From: Pararhizobium sp. IMCC3301
GTDB lineage: Bacteria > Pseudomonadota > Alphaproteobacteria > Rhizobiales > GCA-2746425
Assembly: GCF_030758315.1 (NCBI RefSeq)
Contig: NZ_CP132336.1
Location: 3,935,001 to 3,999,000 of the forward strand
DNA: 64,000 nucleotides
Reading direction: 5' to 3'
Each line of letters opens with the position of its first letter. The stretch's first letter is position 1. The position numbers were made by a program, and so were the translations under genes. Below are positions 9,582 to 19,190 of this stretch, piece after piece. The notes beneath the pieces are model-generated. The model did no database searches, was not told where the DNA came from, and saw nothing but the letters and a program-made list of their open reading frames with translations.

Positions 9582-9615
9582 CGACTGTGACGCTGCCAGG
9601 GCAGCGTCACAGTCG
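9582..9615. repeat. Perfect 16-base inverted repeat with 2-base loop
   Basis: CGACTGTGACGCTGCC (9582-9597) and its exact reverse complement (9600-9615) are separated only by AG. It lies between the IS3 remnant and the convergent catalase gene, 36 bases from the catalase stop. It may be a bidirectional terminator, although neither side has a T-run, or a fold-back like those at 22207 and 61362. Confidence 0.75.
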
Positions 9616-9651
9616 CTTTCGAAAGAGCGATCAAAATAACCGCTCCACAAG

Positions 9652-11103
9652 TTACTTATTCAACGCTGTTGCAATGCGCGCGCCCAGATCCGCATCGACA
9701 TTGCGCCAATATTCCAGTGCCCGCTCCAGAACGGGTGTGGAAACGCCGGCTTTGAGATGGCCCGCGATGTTGTTGACCAGGCGCTCGCGTGCGGCATCGT
9801 CCATTACCTCACGGACAAGTATCCCGGCCTGACTCCAGTCATCGTCGTCTTCGCGCAATGTATAGGCTTGACGCACCATGTCGCCATCGGCGTACCACAG
9901 GCCGGCATCGTCGGTGAGAGATGGGTCCGCAGCAGGCCCGCCTTTGGAATTTGGCGCATAAACCGGATCGGACACATTCTCGGTTCGCATCGCGCCATCC
10001 TTGCTGTAACTGTGAACAGGCGATCGTGGCTTGTTGACTGGAATCTGCTTGTAATTCACACCCAGCCGCGCCCGATGGGCATCTGAATAGGCGAACCCGC
10101 GCCCCAGCAGCATCTTGTCCGGGCTCAAACCAATGCCGGGCACCAGATTATTGGGTTCAAACGCAGCCTGTTCGATTTCGGTGTGAAAGTCCGTTGCATT
10201 TCGGTTCAACGTAAGTTTGCCGACCTCAATCAGTGGATAGTCCCCGTGCGGCCAGACCTTGGTCAAATCAAACGGGTTCAGGCGATATGTTCTGGCTTCT
10301 TCAAACGGCATAATCTGCATCGATAGGGTCCAGCTTGGAAAATTGCCGTCCTTGATCGAATTGAACAGGTCGCGACGATGGTAGTCTCCGTCTTCCCCGG
10401 CCATTTTATCGGCTTCGGCTTGCGTCAGAAATTCATTTCCCTGGTCAGTCTGGAAATGATATTTGACCCAGAACTTCTCACCTTGCGCGTTGATCCACAT
10501 ATAGGTGTGGCTGGAAAAGCCGTCCATATGCCGCCAGGTTTTAGGAATGCCGCGATCTCCCATCAGCCAGGTAACCTGGTGGGCCGACTCCGGTGACAAT
10601 GACCAGAAATCCCACTGCATATCATGATCGCGCAGGCCATTGTCTGCACGCCGTTTCTGTGAACGGATGAAATGCTGGAACTTCATCGGGTCGCGAAGGA
10701 AAAAGACCGGCGTATTGTTGCCGACCATGTCGTAATTTCCTTCGGTCGTATAAAACTTCAGCGAGAAGCCGCGTGGGTCCCGCCAGGTGTCCGGGCTGCC
10801 GCGCTCGCCAGCGACAGTGGAAAACCGAATCAGGGTGTCGGTTTTTGTGCCAGGTTGAAATACCGCTGCTCTAGTGTATTTGCTGACATCCTTGGTGACT
10901 TCGAAATGGCCGAATGCACCGCTGCCTTTGGCGTGGGGCTGGCGTTCGGGGATGCGCTCCCGGTTGAAATTCGCCATTTGCTCAATCAAATAATGATCAT
11001 GCAGCACAATCGGGCCATCCCGCCCGACGGTTAGCGAATGTTCATCACTGGCAACTGGAATTCCGGCATCCGTGGTTGTGGGAGGTACTTTTTTGTCGGT
11101 CAA
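9652..11103 (-). CDS. katA: Monofunctional haem catalase
   Basis: Breaks down hydrogen peroxide to water and oxygen in the cytoplasm. About 483 residues, a small-subunit (clade 3-like) catalase. The distal His is in [15 protein letters not shown] (about residue 57), the distal Asn in [15 protein letters not shown] (about 129-130), and the proximal haem-ligand Tyr in [14 protein letters not shown] (about 339). The TTG at 11103 is preferred over the in-frame ATG at 11127 because AAGGAG lies eight bases before it and the resulting N-terminus (L/M-TDKK) matches the family. It is a single-gene unit with no recognisable regulator beside it. Confidence 0.95.
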   Translation of the reverse strand: MTDKKVPPTTTDAGIPVASDEHSLTVGRDGPIVLHDHYLIEQMANFNRERIPERQPHAKGSGAFGHFEVTKDVSKYTRAAVFQPGTKTDTLIRFSTVAGERGSPDTWRDPRGFSLKFYTTEGNYDMVGNNTPVFFLRDPMKFQHFIRSQKRRADNGLRDHDMQWDFWSLSPESAHQVTWLMGDRGIPKTWRHMDGFSSHTYMWINAQGEKFWVKYHFQTDQGNEFLTQAEADKMAGEDGDYHRRDLFNSIKDGNFPSWTLSMQIMPFEEARTYRLNPFDLTKVWPHGDYPLIEVGKLTLNRNATDFHTEIEQAAFEPNNLVPGIGLSPDKMLLGRGFAYSDAHRARLGVNYKQIPVNKPRSPVHSYSKDGAMRTENVSDPVYAPNSKGGPAADPSLTDDAGLWYADGDMVRQAYTLREDDDDWSQAGILVREVMDDAARERLVNNIAGHLKAGVSTPVLERALEYWRNVDADLGARIATALNK

Positions 11104-11127
11104 ATTCTTGGCTCCTTGTCTTGTCAT

Positions 11128-11469
11128 ATCGCAGATGGCCGCAACGGATCATCCTGCCCGTCGAGCTGGATTTATCCGCCATGGTCATTTCGCCTGTTGT
11201 CGAATGTGGCTGCTGTCATCGTACCCAAATACAAACTGAATTGAAAGCGTCCGGCCACACCGATCTGTCGCAGCCAGCCGGGTAGTCCTGTGACCGGCAA
11301 TACAGCCGGGGTCGTCAGTTGGCCAGGCCTGCGGATTGACGCCGATGAAGTGAGCGATCCCATGCTGACAGGGAAACCGAAGAGCCGGGAGCAAACGAAA
11401 GCCGGGTGAAACCGGATTGCTGGTTGTCGCAGGAACTGCTTGTGTCAATTGCGGTTTTTGCGCGCTAAT
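11128..11469. other. Intergenic gap, no gene recognised
   Basis: About 340 bases upstream of catalase and downstream of the HAD phosphatase. Short open frames on both strands overlap each other and show no family motif. It should contain the catalase promoter; no clear regulator box was found. Confidence 0.5.
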
Positions 11470-12099
11470 TCAACCGATGTTGCGACAGATGCTCTTCAAT
11501 TCGGTGAGTTCGTCGATCCACACATCTGCCGGTAATCCGGGATTTTTATACGCAACCAGCGTCAGTCCGGCCGCCTGTGCACTTCTGGCGCCGGAAGAGC
11601 TGTCCTCGACGGCCAGGCCTTCAGATGGCGCGATGCCCATTTGACTCAAAGCCTGTAAATAGGGCGCAGGTGAAGGTTTGGCTTCGCTGACATCATCAAG
11701 ACTGATGCTGAATTCGAAAACTCCGTTGATGCCAAGGAAATCAAGGTTGGTATCAACCACCCTGCGTCCCGAGTTGGAAACGGCCGCTTGGCGGTAACCA
11801 AGCCCATGCAGGCTATGGATGGTGTCAAGCGCACCCGGCATGATATGCAGCATTTCACAGTGTTGCGCGTAATAATCGTCTATAAATGCATTCCATGCGC
11901 TCACGGTTAGATTTTCCGCGAATCGGTGCTTGAGCGCTTGCCACACACCAATGATATCGACACCTATGAAGGTCTCATCGGGCAAGTCTGAAATATCGAC
12001 ATTGAACCGCTTGCAAACCGCCAGCAAGGCTTGCAAATGCAAAGGTTCACTATCGACCAGGGTACCATCGATATCCCAAAAAACCGCCTTAATACTCAT
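11470..12099 (-). CDS. HAD-superfamily phosphatase (beta-phosphoglucomutase/sugar-phosphatase-like)
   Basis: A 209-residue HAD hydrolase. Motif I is FWDIDGTLVDSEPLH at the N-terminus (nucleophile Asp8 and acid/base Asp10), motif II is AAVSNSG, and motif III/IV is KPSPAPYLQA followed by LAVEDSSSGARSAQAAG. Start at 12099 is chosen because it gives the usual N-terminus and overlaps the upstream kinase stop by 11 bases. It is the last gene of the DeoR-BtpA-kinase-HAD operon, so it likely acts on a sugar or polyol phosphate, for housekeeping or for bypass of a toxic intermediate. Confidence 0.88.
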   Translation of the reverse strand: MSIKAVFWDIDGTLVDSEPLHLQALLAVCKRFNVDISDLPDETFIGVDIIGVWQALKHRFAENLTVSAWNAFIDDYYAQHCEMLHIMPGALDTIHSLHGLGYRQAAVSNSGRRVVDTNLDFLGINGVFEFSISLDDVSEAKPSPAPYLQALSQMGIAPSEGLAVEDSSSGARSAQAAGLTLVAYKNPGLPADVWIDELTELKSICRNIG

Positions 12100-13615
12100 C
12101 CACTGCCTTCCTTGCGGCGCGATGGGCGGTATAGGTTTCACGAAACAATTGATACCCCTTGTCGTACAATCCGGCAGTCTCGGGCCTGGGTTGTAGCAGT
12201 TCCCCGTATGTGACGTAGCGGTCGATCCCTGCCCAGTCTTCACTGAGGCCAACCCCCATAGCTGCTACCCAGGCTGCTGCCAGACAGGAACCGGGATGCC
12301 CTATCAGCAATTGGACAGGTTTTTGCAGAACATCGGCACAGATCTGCATCCAGAACTGCGAATTCGCTCCCCCGTCAGATGCAAGAACTCGTCGCGCCGG
12401 ATGTCCCATTTCGGCAAAGACTTCGACGTGATGGCGAAGCGCATAAGCATATCCTTCCAGCATCGCACGCCAGACATGGCGCAAATCGTGACTGAGGCTG
12501 AGCCCATGAATGATGCCACGGGCATCGGTATCGTGGATCGGCGTTTTCTCACCGAGAAAATAGGGAATGATCTGAACGCCGTCAGCACCCGCAGGCGTGG
12601 TTGCAGATATGATGTCCAGATGCTGGTGCAAGGTGAGACCGGCTTTTTGTGCGGCCGGCAACTCACCGCCGGCAAATTTGTCTGCAAACCAGTTGAGCGA
12701 TGACCCGCCTGACGCCATGCAGCCGTTTGGCATGAACATATCGGGGATCAGGTGATAGTCGAGGAACATTCTTGGGTCCGGCGATACTGTCTGGGTCGCT
12801 ATCAGAACATCTATCGACCCGCCAAACTTCAGCAGCATATCCCCCGGCTGCGTGACGCCTGCTGCCAGCCCCGAAGCGATGTGATCAGCAGCGCCGCCGA
12901 CAACGGGCGTGCCAACGCTCAGACCTGTCGCCTGCATTGCCGAGTGCGTGACGTGTCCAAGAATTTTCTCCGATCGAATTTTATCGGGAATACAGGCGCG
13001 CGGGCAGTGCGCCAGTGCTATGAGATCGTCTGAAAGCTCATGATTTGCCAGATCGACAAAGCCTGCCTCCAGCGCCCAGTTTTGTTCAATGGCCTTTTGA
13101 CCGGTCAGCTTCCAATTGATAAAATCATACGAGCCGAACACAGTGGCGATGCGTTTGAAATTGTCAGGTTCATTCTGTTCAAGCCAGCGCAGCTTCGCAG
13201 CAATGAGCTGCTGGTTTATTCCATTACCAGCGGTCTGCGTGAACTCTGCCTCGTCGATTTCACCGGCAATCTCAGTGACCTGTGCGCCGCAGCGGCCATC
13301 ACTTTGTTGAATGGCAGGCCGAATGATCGTGTCGTTCTGATCCAGGATAACGAGAGCAGGAAGCATTCCCGTAACACCAATTGCCTTGATCGCCTGCGGT
13401 GGGACGCCCGACTGCTCAAGGAGTTCCGGTATGATTTCGGTGACATTGCTCCACCAGTCTTGCGGATTCTCCTCTGCCCAGCCCACTTTCGGTGAAGAAA
13501 GAGTGACCGGGCGGGATGTTTTAGCAAGCACACGATCGGGAAGTCCGATCAGAATGCCGATCGTCGAAGTTGTGCCAATATCCAGACCCAGGACGCAGTC
13601 GATGCTATCGCTCAT
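12089..13615 (-). CDS. FGGY-family carbohydrate kinase (xylulokinase-like)
   Basis: A 508-residue sugar kinase. The N-terminal phosphate-1 motif CVLGLDIGTTSTIGILI and the FGGY signature region (GGxSIDVLIATQT and the later ASDGGANSQFWMQICADVL) are present. It phosphorylates a ketose or polyol at the expense of ATP in the cytoplasm. Start at 13615 is chosen because upstream codons do not resemble the family. It lies seven bases after the BtpA gene and overlaps the HAD gene. With the divergent SDR dehydrogenase it fits a route of polyol oxidation to ketose, then ketose phosphorylation. Confidence 0.9.
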   Translation of the reverse strand: MSDSIDCVLGLDIGTTSTIGILIGLPDRVLAKTSRPVTLSSPKVGWAEENPQDWWSNVTEIIPELLEQSGVPPQAIKAIGVTGMLPALVILDQNDTIIRPAIQQSDGRCGAQVTEIAGEIDEAEFTQTAGNGINQQLIAAKLRWLEQNEPDNFKRIATVFGSYDFINWKLTGQKAIEQNWALEAGFVDLANHELSDDLIALAHCPRACIPDKIRSEKILGHVTHSAMQATGLSVGTPVVGGAADHIASGLAAGVTQPGDMLLKFGGSIDVLIATQTVSPDPRMFLDYHLIPDMFMPNGCMASGGSSLNWFADKFAGGELPAAQKAGLTLHQHLDIISATTPAGADGVQIIPYFLGEKTPIHDTDARGIIHGLSLSHDLRHVWRAMLEGYAYALRHHVEVFAEMGHPARRVLASDGGANSQFWMQICADVLQKPVQLLIGHPGSCLAAAWVAAMGVGLSEDWAGIDRYVTYGELLQPRPETAGLYDKGYQLFRETYTAHRAARKAVDEY

Positions 13616-13622
13616 GCTGGAC

Positions 13623-14426
13623 TCAACGCAATCCGTCCACCTTATCCATGAAACGTTTGACCCGGCTCGCGTCAACCGGGTTCCACGTATTGCCATCCAC
13701 CTTGAAATGCGTACCGATGATGCAGCCTGACGCCACCGACATCACGTCGTCTACATTGTCGATATTGACACCGGTATTGGCGAATACAGGAACGGCTCCT
13801 TCAATTGCCTCAACAGCTTCACGCAGTTGAGACCCGTCGGCCGGTTGGCCCGTTATCGGACCGGAGACCAGAATTGCATCAGCCAGTGACGAGAATACTG
13901 CGGACTTGGCCCGCAGGCCAATAGGCCGCAAATCCAGCGAATGCGCAAACTCCGCATTGATGTTGAAGAGCAGCTTCAAATTGTCACAGCCAAGATTGCG
14001 ACGCATGCGCAGAGGGGTGGCGCAATCCGGCGCCCATACACCCATATCGGATGCAAACACGCCTGTGAAAATCTCGCGGACAAAAGACGCGCCGACAGCG
14101 GCGGCAATGGCAACGCTTGCGGTCGGATCCCACAGATAATTGACCCCGAACGGGACTTTCAGGACGGGCTTTACGGCAGCGACGATATTGGTCATGGCCG
14201 CAACGCTTTCCGTGCTCGCTTTCAGAAGGTATGGCCGATCATTTTCATTGCCGAACATGATCGCGTCGACACCACCATCCTGTAATTTTTCGATATCTGA
14301 GAGGACATCTGAGACAAGCTTTTCCATGCCGCCATCGGCGTCGTAAAGCGGTGACCCTGGCATCGCTCCGATGTGAGCCATGGCAATGACGGCCTTTTTC
14401 TTCTTGTCAAAAAAGTCGAATATCAT
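13623..14426 (-). CDS. BtpA/SgcQ-family protein
   Basis: A 267-residue TIM-barrel-like protein of the BtpA/SgcQ family, with recognisable pieces AHIGAMPGSP (about residues 17-26), GVDAIMFGNENDRPY, GVNYLWDP and VFANTGVNIDNVDDVMS. BtpA was named for photosystem I assembly in cyanobacteria, while SgcQ homologues occur in sugar operons of heterotrophs with no clear reaction. Here it sits between a DeoR regulator and an FGGY kinase, which favours a sugar- or polyol-metabolic role, perhaps an aldolase- or epimerase-like step. AAGGAA precedes the ATG. Confidence 0.85.
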   Translation of the reverse strand: MIFDFFDKKKKAVIAMAHIGAMPGSPLYDADGGMEKLVSDVLSDIEKLQDGGVDAIMFGNENDRPYLLKASTESVAAMTNIVAAVKPVLKVPFGVNYLWDPTASVAIAAAVGASFVREIFTGVFASDMGVWAPDCATPLRMRRNLGCDNLKLLFNINAEFAHSLDLRPIGLRAKSAVFSSLADAILVSGPITGQPADGSQLREAVEAIEGAVPVFANTGVNIDNVDDVMSVASGCIIGTHFKVDGNTWNPVDASRVKRFMDKVDGLR

Positions 14427-14451
14427 GAGGTATTCCTTTTACAGTTGTAAG

Positions 14452-15243
14452 CTATTTGGCGAGTTGGACGGTGACGCCAGCGGCCTTGAGTGTTTCTAAT
14501 AGTGGTTGCGGCGGCTCTTCATCCGTCACCAGCAGGTCAACCTCTTTCAGCGCGCATACTTTTGCGACTGACATGCGGTCGAATTTGGTGCTGTCGATAA
14601 GCGCAACGACCTTTTGTGCGCCCTCGATCAGGGCCCGCTTGATGTGGGTGTCTTCGAGCGAATAATCATAGAAGCCGGCATCCGTCACGCCAGACGCGCC
14701 GATGAAGACAAGATCAAAACACAGATCATTCAGACACCTGACGGCCTGGGGTCCGACAACCGATGGTTCAGAACCGAATATCCGGCCGCCCGGAACAAAA
14801 ACACTCGGCTGTTTGCCTGCAAGCAGGCCGGCAATCTTGAGGCTGCTGGTGTAGATATTGATGTCGCGATCCAGCAAGATACTGGCAAGGCTGAGGGTGG
14901 TGGTTCCGATATCAAGCGCGATTGTCTGGTGGGGTTGTATGAGGTCGGCTGCGCTGCGCGCTATAGCGGACTTGCCCTCACTATTGACGACAGATCGAGC
15001 ATCGATATTCGGCTCCACCAGATCAACCATGACGGCGCCTTTGGAATCCAGTCTGGCAGCGCCACCATGCGTTCTCTCAAGTCTCCGGTTTTCTGACAGA
15101 AAGTCGAGATCGCGCCGCATCGTCATCTCTGACACATTGCATGCGGTCGCCATTTCCGGAACTGTCACAAAGCCGGTTTCATCCAGCGCCTGGAGAATGA
15201 GTGAATGCCGCTGCGTTGCATGCAATTTCGCCGCTGCCCTCAT
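14452..15243 (-). CDS. DeoR/GlpR-family transcriptional regulator
   Basis: A 263-residue regulator with an N-terminal DeoR helix-turn-helix (about residues 10-65: HSLILQALDETGFVTVPEMA, then ACNVSEMTMRRDLDFL) and a sugar-phosphate-sensing DeoRC domain (about residues 85-240, with ALDIGTTTLSLA and the later FIGASGVTDAGFYDYS). Such proteins usually repress a catabolic operon until a phosphorylated intermediate binds. It is first in the minus-strand operon and divergent from the SDR/ABC importer genes, so it probably controls both. Confidence 0.92.
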   Translation of the reverse strand: MRAAAKLHATQRHSLILQALDETGFVTVPEMATACNVSEMTMRRDLDFLSENRRLERTHGGAARLDSKGAVMVDLVEPNIDARSVVNSEGKSAIARSAADLIQPHQTIALDIGTTTLSLASILLDRDINIYTSSLKIAGLLAGKQPSVFVPGGRIFGSEPSVVGPQAVRCLNDLCFDLVFIGASGVTDAGFYDYSLEDTHIKRALIEGAQKVVALIDSTKFDRMSVAKVCALKEVDLLVTDEEPPQPLLETLKAAGVTVQLAK

Positions 15244-15396
15244 ATTGCTCGCCTCTCAATTTAGCCGGTGCTCACGCTCAATTTGTTTAGATGTGTGTAT
15301 ATCGGAAACAATTCAAACATAAAAGAACATTTTTCCGTTGTCACGGTATTTTTTTCGTGTTTTATTGTTGGAAATTGTTATAATTTGGGCGTGTTG
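15244..15396. promoter_or_regulatory. Divergent promoter region of the polyol locus
   Basis: An AT-rich gap between deoR-like and SDR genes. A perfect TATAAT (15379-15384) lies just upstream of the SDR start and would give a very short or absent leader; TTGTCA (15338-15343) followed 17 bases later by TTTATT is the alternative. CGGAAA (15302-15307) and TTTCCG (15333-15338) form a loose dyad that could be bound by the DeoR protein. Confidence 0.45.
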
Positions 15397-16155
15397 ATGA
15401 AGACAGTTTTGATCACCGGGGCGGCAGGCGGCATAGGTTTGGCGTCGGCGCGTGCGTTCCACAAGCTGGGCCACGCTGTCATGCTTGCGGATCTGGATGA
15501 AGACCTGGCGAAAAAGGCTGCCGCATCAATCGGTGACCGGGCCCGCTACTGTCGGGTCGATGTGCGGAGCAAGGCCGACATCGAAACAGCTTTCAAAGAG
15601 GCTGAGTCGGCATTTGGCCCTGTTGACATTGTCCACGCCAATGCCGGTGTATCAAATATGAAGCGTGCGCTGGATTTGTCCGAGGAAGATTGGGATTTCA
15701 ATCTGGATGTGAACGCGAAGGGCGTTTTCTTCACCAATCAGTGCGCCGTTCGACATTTTCTCGACCGCAAGCGACAGGGCGTGATTGTGAACACTGCATC
15801 GCTCGCTGCGAAAGTCGGCGCGCCGTTGCTCGCGCATTACTCCGCCAGCAAATTTGCTGTTGTCGGCTGGACTCAGGCGCTGGCTCGCGAGCATGCCAGG
15901 GATGGTATCCGCGTCAACGCGGTGTGTCCCGGTTTTGTCAGAACGCCGATGCAGGACCGTGAAATTGCCTGGGAAGCCGAGTTGCTTGGGACGACGCCTG
16001 AGAAGGTGCTGCAATCCTACATCGACCAAACGCCGCTCGGGCGGCTTGAAGAGCCGGAAGATGTTGCCGACGTCGTGGTGTTCCTCGCCTCGGAGGGTGC
16101 CCGGTTCATGACCGGCCAGGCCGTCAATGTGACAGGCGGCGTTTACATGACTTGA
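15397..16155 (+). CDS. Short-chain dehydrogenase/reductase (polyol or sugar dehydrogenase)
   Basis: A 252-residue classical SDR. The cofactor motif TGAAGGIG is at about residues 7-14, NAG in HANAGVSN (about 82-89), the catalytic Ser in NTASLAAKVG and the catalytic pair in HYSASKFAVVG (YxxxK). Start at ATG 15397 is preferred; GTG and TTG lie directly upstream in frame. As the first gene before a polyol/sugar ABC importer, and opposite a xylulokinase-like gene, it is likely to oxidise the imported polyol to a ketose using NAD(P). The actual polyol is not determinable. Confidence 0.9.
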   Translation: MKTVLITGAAGGIGLASARAFHKLGHAVMLADLDEDLAKKAAASIGDRARYCRVDVRSKADIETAFKEAESAFGPVDIVHANAGVSNMKRALDLSEEDWDFNLDVNAKGVFFTNQCAVRHFLDRKRQGVIVNTASLAAKVGAPLLAHYSASKFAVVGWTQALAREHARDGIRVNAVCPGFVRTPMQDREIAWEAELLGTTPEKVLQSYIDQTPLGRLEEPEDVADVVVFLASEGARFMTGQAVNVTGGVYMT

Positions 16156-16192
16156 ACCATAAGAAGACCAACTGAAGCAGGAGTACATCGAA

Positions 16193-17434
16193 ATGAAAAA
16201 ATTCAACTCTCTACCAACAATTGCCACCTTTCTGTCTGCGACGTTCTTGAGTACGGCATGGGTCAGCGCTGCAGAATTGAACATCATCATCGAGGAAGTG
16301 CCTGACTACGAAATCATCAAAAAACTGACGGAAGAATACACCGCCGCCAATCCGGATGTGACGGTCAATTTTGACGCCATGCCCTTCGACGCCATGCGTG
16401 ATAAAATCCTGACTTCGTCGCTGGCTCCAAAAGCGACTTATGATGTGATCATCATCGATAACCCGTGGATGGAAGAGTTTGCCAAAGCTGGTTATCTGGC
16501 ACCATTGGATGATTTTATTGCGTCCAGCGATGGCTATGATTTCGATGATTTCGTCGGTGCTATCAGCTCGATTGGCGTTGTGGATGGCAAGACCTATGGC
16601 GTACCGTACTACAATTATGCGCTGGGCCTGATTGTCCGTCAGGACATCTTCGACAAGGAAGGCCTGGAAATCCCCACGACAATCGAAGACTACATGAAAA
16701 CCGTAAAGTCGCTGACGACTGACGACTTTTTTGGTGCCGCCATGCAGCCTCAAAAGGGCTACAAGATCATGGAAGAGTGGAAAAACTGGCTTTACGCAAA
16801 TGGCGGTGAGGTGTTCGATGCCGACGGGAACGTCATCATCAACAATGAAGCGGCCGTCAAGGCACTCAACCAATACATAGAAACATACAAAACCGCCGCC
16901 CCGAAAAATTCGCTCAACTGGGGTTTCGACGAGGCCCTGCGCGCTATGTCGTCGGGAAAAGCAGCAACCATGCTGTCCTATAATTGGATGCTTCCCACTC
17001 TGAACGCACCAGGCGGCATGTCGGGCGATCTTGCAGGCAACTTCACGCTGCACGAGGTTCCAGGTGGTAAAGCTGTCCTGGGCACCTGGTCGTGGGGTAT
17101 ACCCGCAAATTCTGAAGACAAGGATGCGGCCTGGGACTTTGTGTCCTGGATATCCGGTCCCGAAGTCGCCAAGCGGCGTGCCATCATGGGCGGTGCACCT
17201 GTTCGCACCAGCGTGCTCGAAGATGAAACGGTCTGGAAAGAGGGCTATGGTGAAGCTTACTACAAAGCTCTCACGGGCATACTTGAAGATGCAGCGCCAT
17301 TGACATCAGGCACCAATGCTGAGGAACTGATCGAAATCATCGGCACAGAACTCAGCGCGGCCGTCTCGGAACAGAAGACACCGCAAGAGGCACTTGACGA
17401 TGCCGCCGCGGCCGTGAAGCGGGCCAATCGCTAA
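16193..17434 (+). CDS. ABC sugar/polyol transporter substrate-binding protein (MalE-type)
   Basis: A 413-residue extracellular solute-binding protein family 1 member. The signal peptide ends near residue 26 (WVSA-AEL). The following domain has the family pattern ELNIIIEEVPDYEIIKKLTE and, centrally, a sugar-binding-type loop with many aromatic residues (PYYNYALG). A ribosome site AGGAG lies ten bases upstream. It is the periplasmic receptor of the ABC importer encoded downstream; a strong hairpin separates it from the first permease gene, consistent with excess receptor synthesis. Confidence 0.93.
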   Translation: MKKFNSLPTIATFLSATFLSTAWVSAAELNIIIEEVPDYEIIKKLTEEYTAANPDVTVNFDAMPFDAMRDKILTSSLAPKATYDVIIIDNPWMEEFAKAGYLAPLDDFIASSDGYDFDDFVGAISSIGVVDGKTYGVPYYNYALGLIVRQDIFDKEGLEIPTTIEDYMKTVKSLTTDDFFGAAMQPQKGYKIMEEWKNWLYANGGEVFDADGNVIINNEAAVKALNQYIETYKTAAPKNSLNWGFDEALRAMSSGKAATMLSYNWMLPTLNAPGGMSGDLAGNFTLHEVPGGKAVLGTWSWGIPANSEDKDAAWDFVSWISGPEVAKRRAIMGGAPVRTSVLEDETVWKEGYGEAYYKALTGILEDAAPLTSGTNAEELIEIIGTELSAAVSEQKTPQEALDDAAAAVKRANR

Positions 17435-17445
17435 AACCAAAACAA

Positions 17446-17477
17446 TCGGCGGTGCCTGGAATTCCGGGCACCGCCGA
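17446..17477 (+). terminator. Hairpin between receptor and permease genes
   Basis: Eleven-base perfect arms TCGGCGGTGCC and GGCACCGCCGA with a ten-base loop that itself contains GGAATTCC. It lies 12 bases after the receptor stop. This arrangement commonly stabilises the receptor message or partially terminates before the permeases. Confidence 0.7.
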
Positions 17478-17504
17478 AGTTTCAGCCGTTTCTGAGAGGC
17501 CTTG

Positions 17505-18368
17505 ATGCAGTTGAAACACCGTTTAGTCCTGCCGCTGGCCCTCGTTCTGTCGGCTGTGATGCTATATCCGGTGGCCTTTTCGGCCTGGATTTCGCTGCAT
17601 GATTACCGCCTCACACGCCTCAACGATGTGCGCTGGGTCGGCTTCGATAATTACACCTTCATTGCGACAGATCCCGGTTTCCTGAATGCAATGGGCAACA
17701 CCATCACATTTGTGATAGGGGCGGTCACTCTGGAACTGGTCCTGGGCCTTGGCCTGGCAATTCTGCTGCAACGGCTGGTTCGTTATCAGAATTTTATCCG
17801 CTCAACTTTATTGGCGCCTATGTTCATAACGCCAATTGCCGTTGGCCTGATGTTTCGCTTCCTGTTGAACTCGGAACTTGGCGTGATCTCCCACTATCTT
17901 GGCGTAATCGGGATAAGTATCGATTGGTTTGGCCCGCAACTGGCACTTTTTTCAATCATTCTGATTGATGTGTGGCAGTGGACGCCTTTCATGGTGTTGA
18001 TGTTTCTGGCCGGCCTGGAATCGCTGCCAAAATCACCCTTCGAGGCAGCTCGGATCGATGGCGCAAGCGCTTGGCTGACCTTTCGTGCGATCACCTTGCC
18101 GATGCTGCGCCCCGTGATCACCGTTGCGATCATAATCCGGGCGCTCGACGCCTTCAAAGTATTTGAATATGTGTTCGCGATTACCCGTGGCGGTCCCGGC
18201 GATGCCACAGAGACCATCATGTATTACATCTACCAGGCAGGCTTTCGATTTTTCCGTATGGGGGAGGCGGCGGCCGCAGCCTTCATGCTTATTGGCGTTA
18301 TTCTCGTGCTCGTCATCGCACTTGTAAGAGCAACCAGGGGCAGCAGCAAAGCGCAAAACGATGTTTAG
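17505..18368 (+). CDS. ABC sugar/polyol transporter permease (MalF-type)
   Basis: A 287-residue inner-membrane permease with about six membrane segments. The EAA loop that docks with the ATPase is visible as EAARIDGASAWLTFRAITLP (about residues 179-198). It is the first of two permeases; its stop overlaps the next start by eight bases. Together with the following permease and ATPase it forms the importer for the receptor encoded upstream. Confidence 0.92.
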   Translation: MQLKHRLVLPLALVLSAVMLYPVAFSAWISLHDYRLTRLNDVRWVGFDNYTFIATDPGFLNAMGNTITFVIGAVTLELVLGLGLAILLQRLVRYQNFIRSTLLAPMFITPIAVGLMFRFLLNSELGVISHYLGVIGISIDWFGPQLALFSIILIDVWQWTPFMVLMFLAGLESLPKSPFEAARIDGASAWLTFRAITLPMLRPVITVAIIIRALDAFKVFEYVFAITRGGPGDATETIMYYIYQAGFRFFRMGEAAAAAFMLIGVILVLVIALVRATRGSSKAQNDV

Positions 18369-19182
18369 TTTTTCAACGCGCCCGGCCCGGATTGCTGCAT
18401 TCATGGCGATTGCTCTGGCGCTTGTGGTGGTGCTGTTCCCATTTGTCTGGGTTTTTCTGGAATCCATCAAGCCCGCCTCGTTAGGTGGCAAACCGGATGT
18501 CTGGCTTTTCCCCCCTACAGGTGACAATTGGAACAATGTTCTGCTGCAGTCGGACGTACCGGGCAACATTTTGAATTCGTTTGTCGTGGCATTTGCAACC
18601 GTCGCCATTTCACTGTTGGTCGGCTGTCCGGCTGCTTATGCGTTTTCCCGCTTTCGCGGCTACCAAGGCGCGCGATACGCCATACTTGCAGCGGAGATGA
18701 TGCCGCCAGCAATCCTCATACTACCGTTTTTCCTGGTCTTGTATCACTTGCAGATGATTGACTCTCTGGCCGGAGTCATCGCCGCCCACCTGTCATTCGT
18801 CGTGCCTGTGGTCACGTGGTTCCTGATCGGCTTTTTTGATGAGGTGCCCAGGGATCTTGAAAATCAGGCAATGGTTGATGGCTACACGCGCTTTCAGGCC
18901 TTCCGCAAAGTCATCCTGCCCGCAGTGCGGCCGGGAATCGGCGCTGCCGGCGTATTCGGGTTTGTCCTGTCCTGGAACGATTTGTTCTACGCGCTGCTTT
19001 TGACCGGTGGCGAAAGCCGCACACTGCCTGTTGCGATTGCGGGCTATTGGACATTCCGGGGTGTGGATATGGGCAAGATGGCAGTTGCCATCCTGATCGC
19101 AGTCATTCCAGTCCTTATCCTGTCATTCTTCATTCAAAAGCATCTGGTCCGCGGCATTGGCGGTGGCGCGGTCAAATATTAG
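18361..19182 (+). CDS. ABC sugar/polyol transporter permease (MalG-type)
   Basis: A 273-residue permease with about six membrane segments and an EAA-like loop, ENQAMVDGYTRFQAFRKVIL (about residues 170-189), in which the canonical Glu-Ala-Ala is changed to Glu-Asn-Gln. It begins inside the end of the previous permease, indicating translational coupling. It is the second membrane subunit of the importer. Confidence 0.92.
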   Translation: MFSFSTRPARIAAFMAIALALVVVLFPFVWVFLESIKPASLGGKPDVWLFPPTGDNWNNVLLQSDVPGNILNSFVVAFATVAISLLVGCPAAYAFSRFRGYQGARYAILAAEMMPPAILILPFFLVLYHLQMIDSLAGVIAAHLSFVVPVVTWFLIGFFDEVPRDLENQAMVDGYTRFQAFRKVILPAVRPGIGAAGVFGFVLSWNDLFYALLLTGGESRTLPVAIAGYWTFRGVDMGKMAVAILIAVIPVLILSFFIQKHLVRGIGGGAVKY

Positions 19183-19190
19183 GGTTTTAC

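Noticed and set aside
11172-11448. Small genes in the gap upstream of catalase
   Set aside because: Short overlapping frames on both strands with no motif and no good ribosome site.
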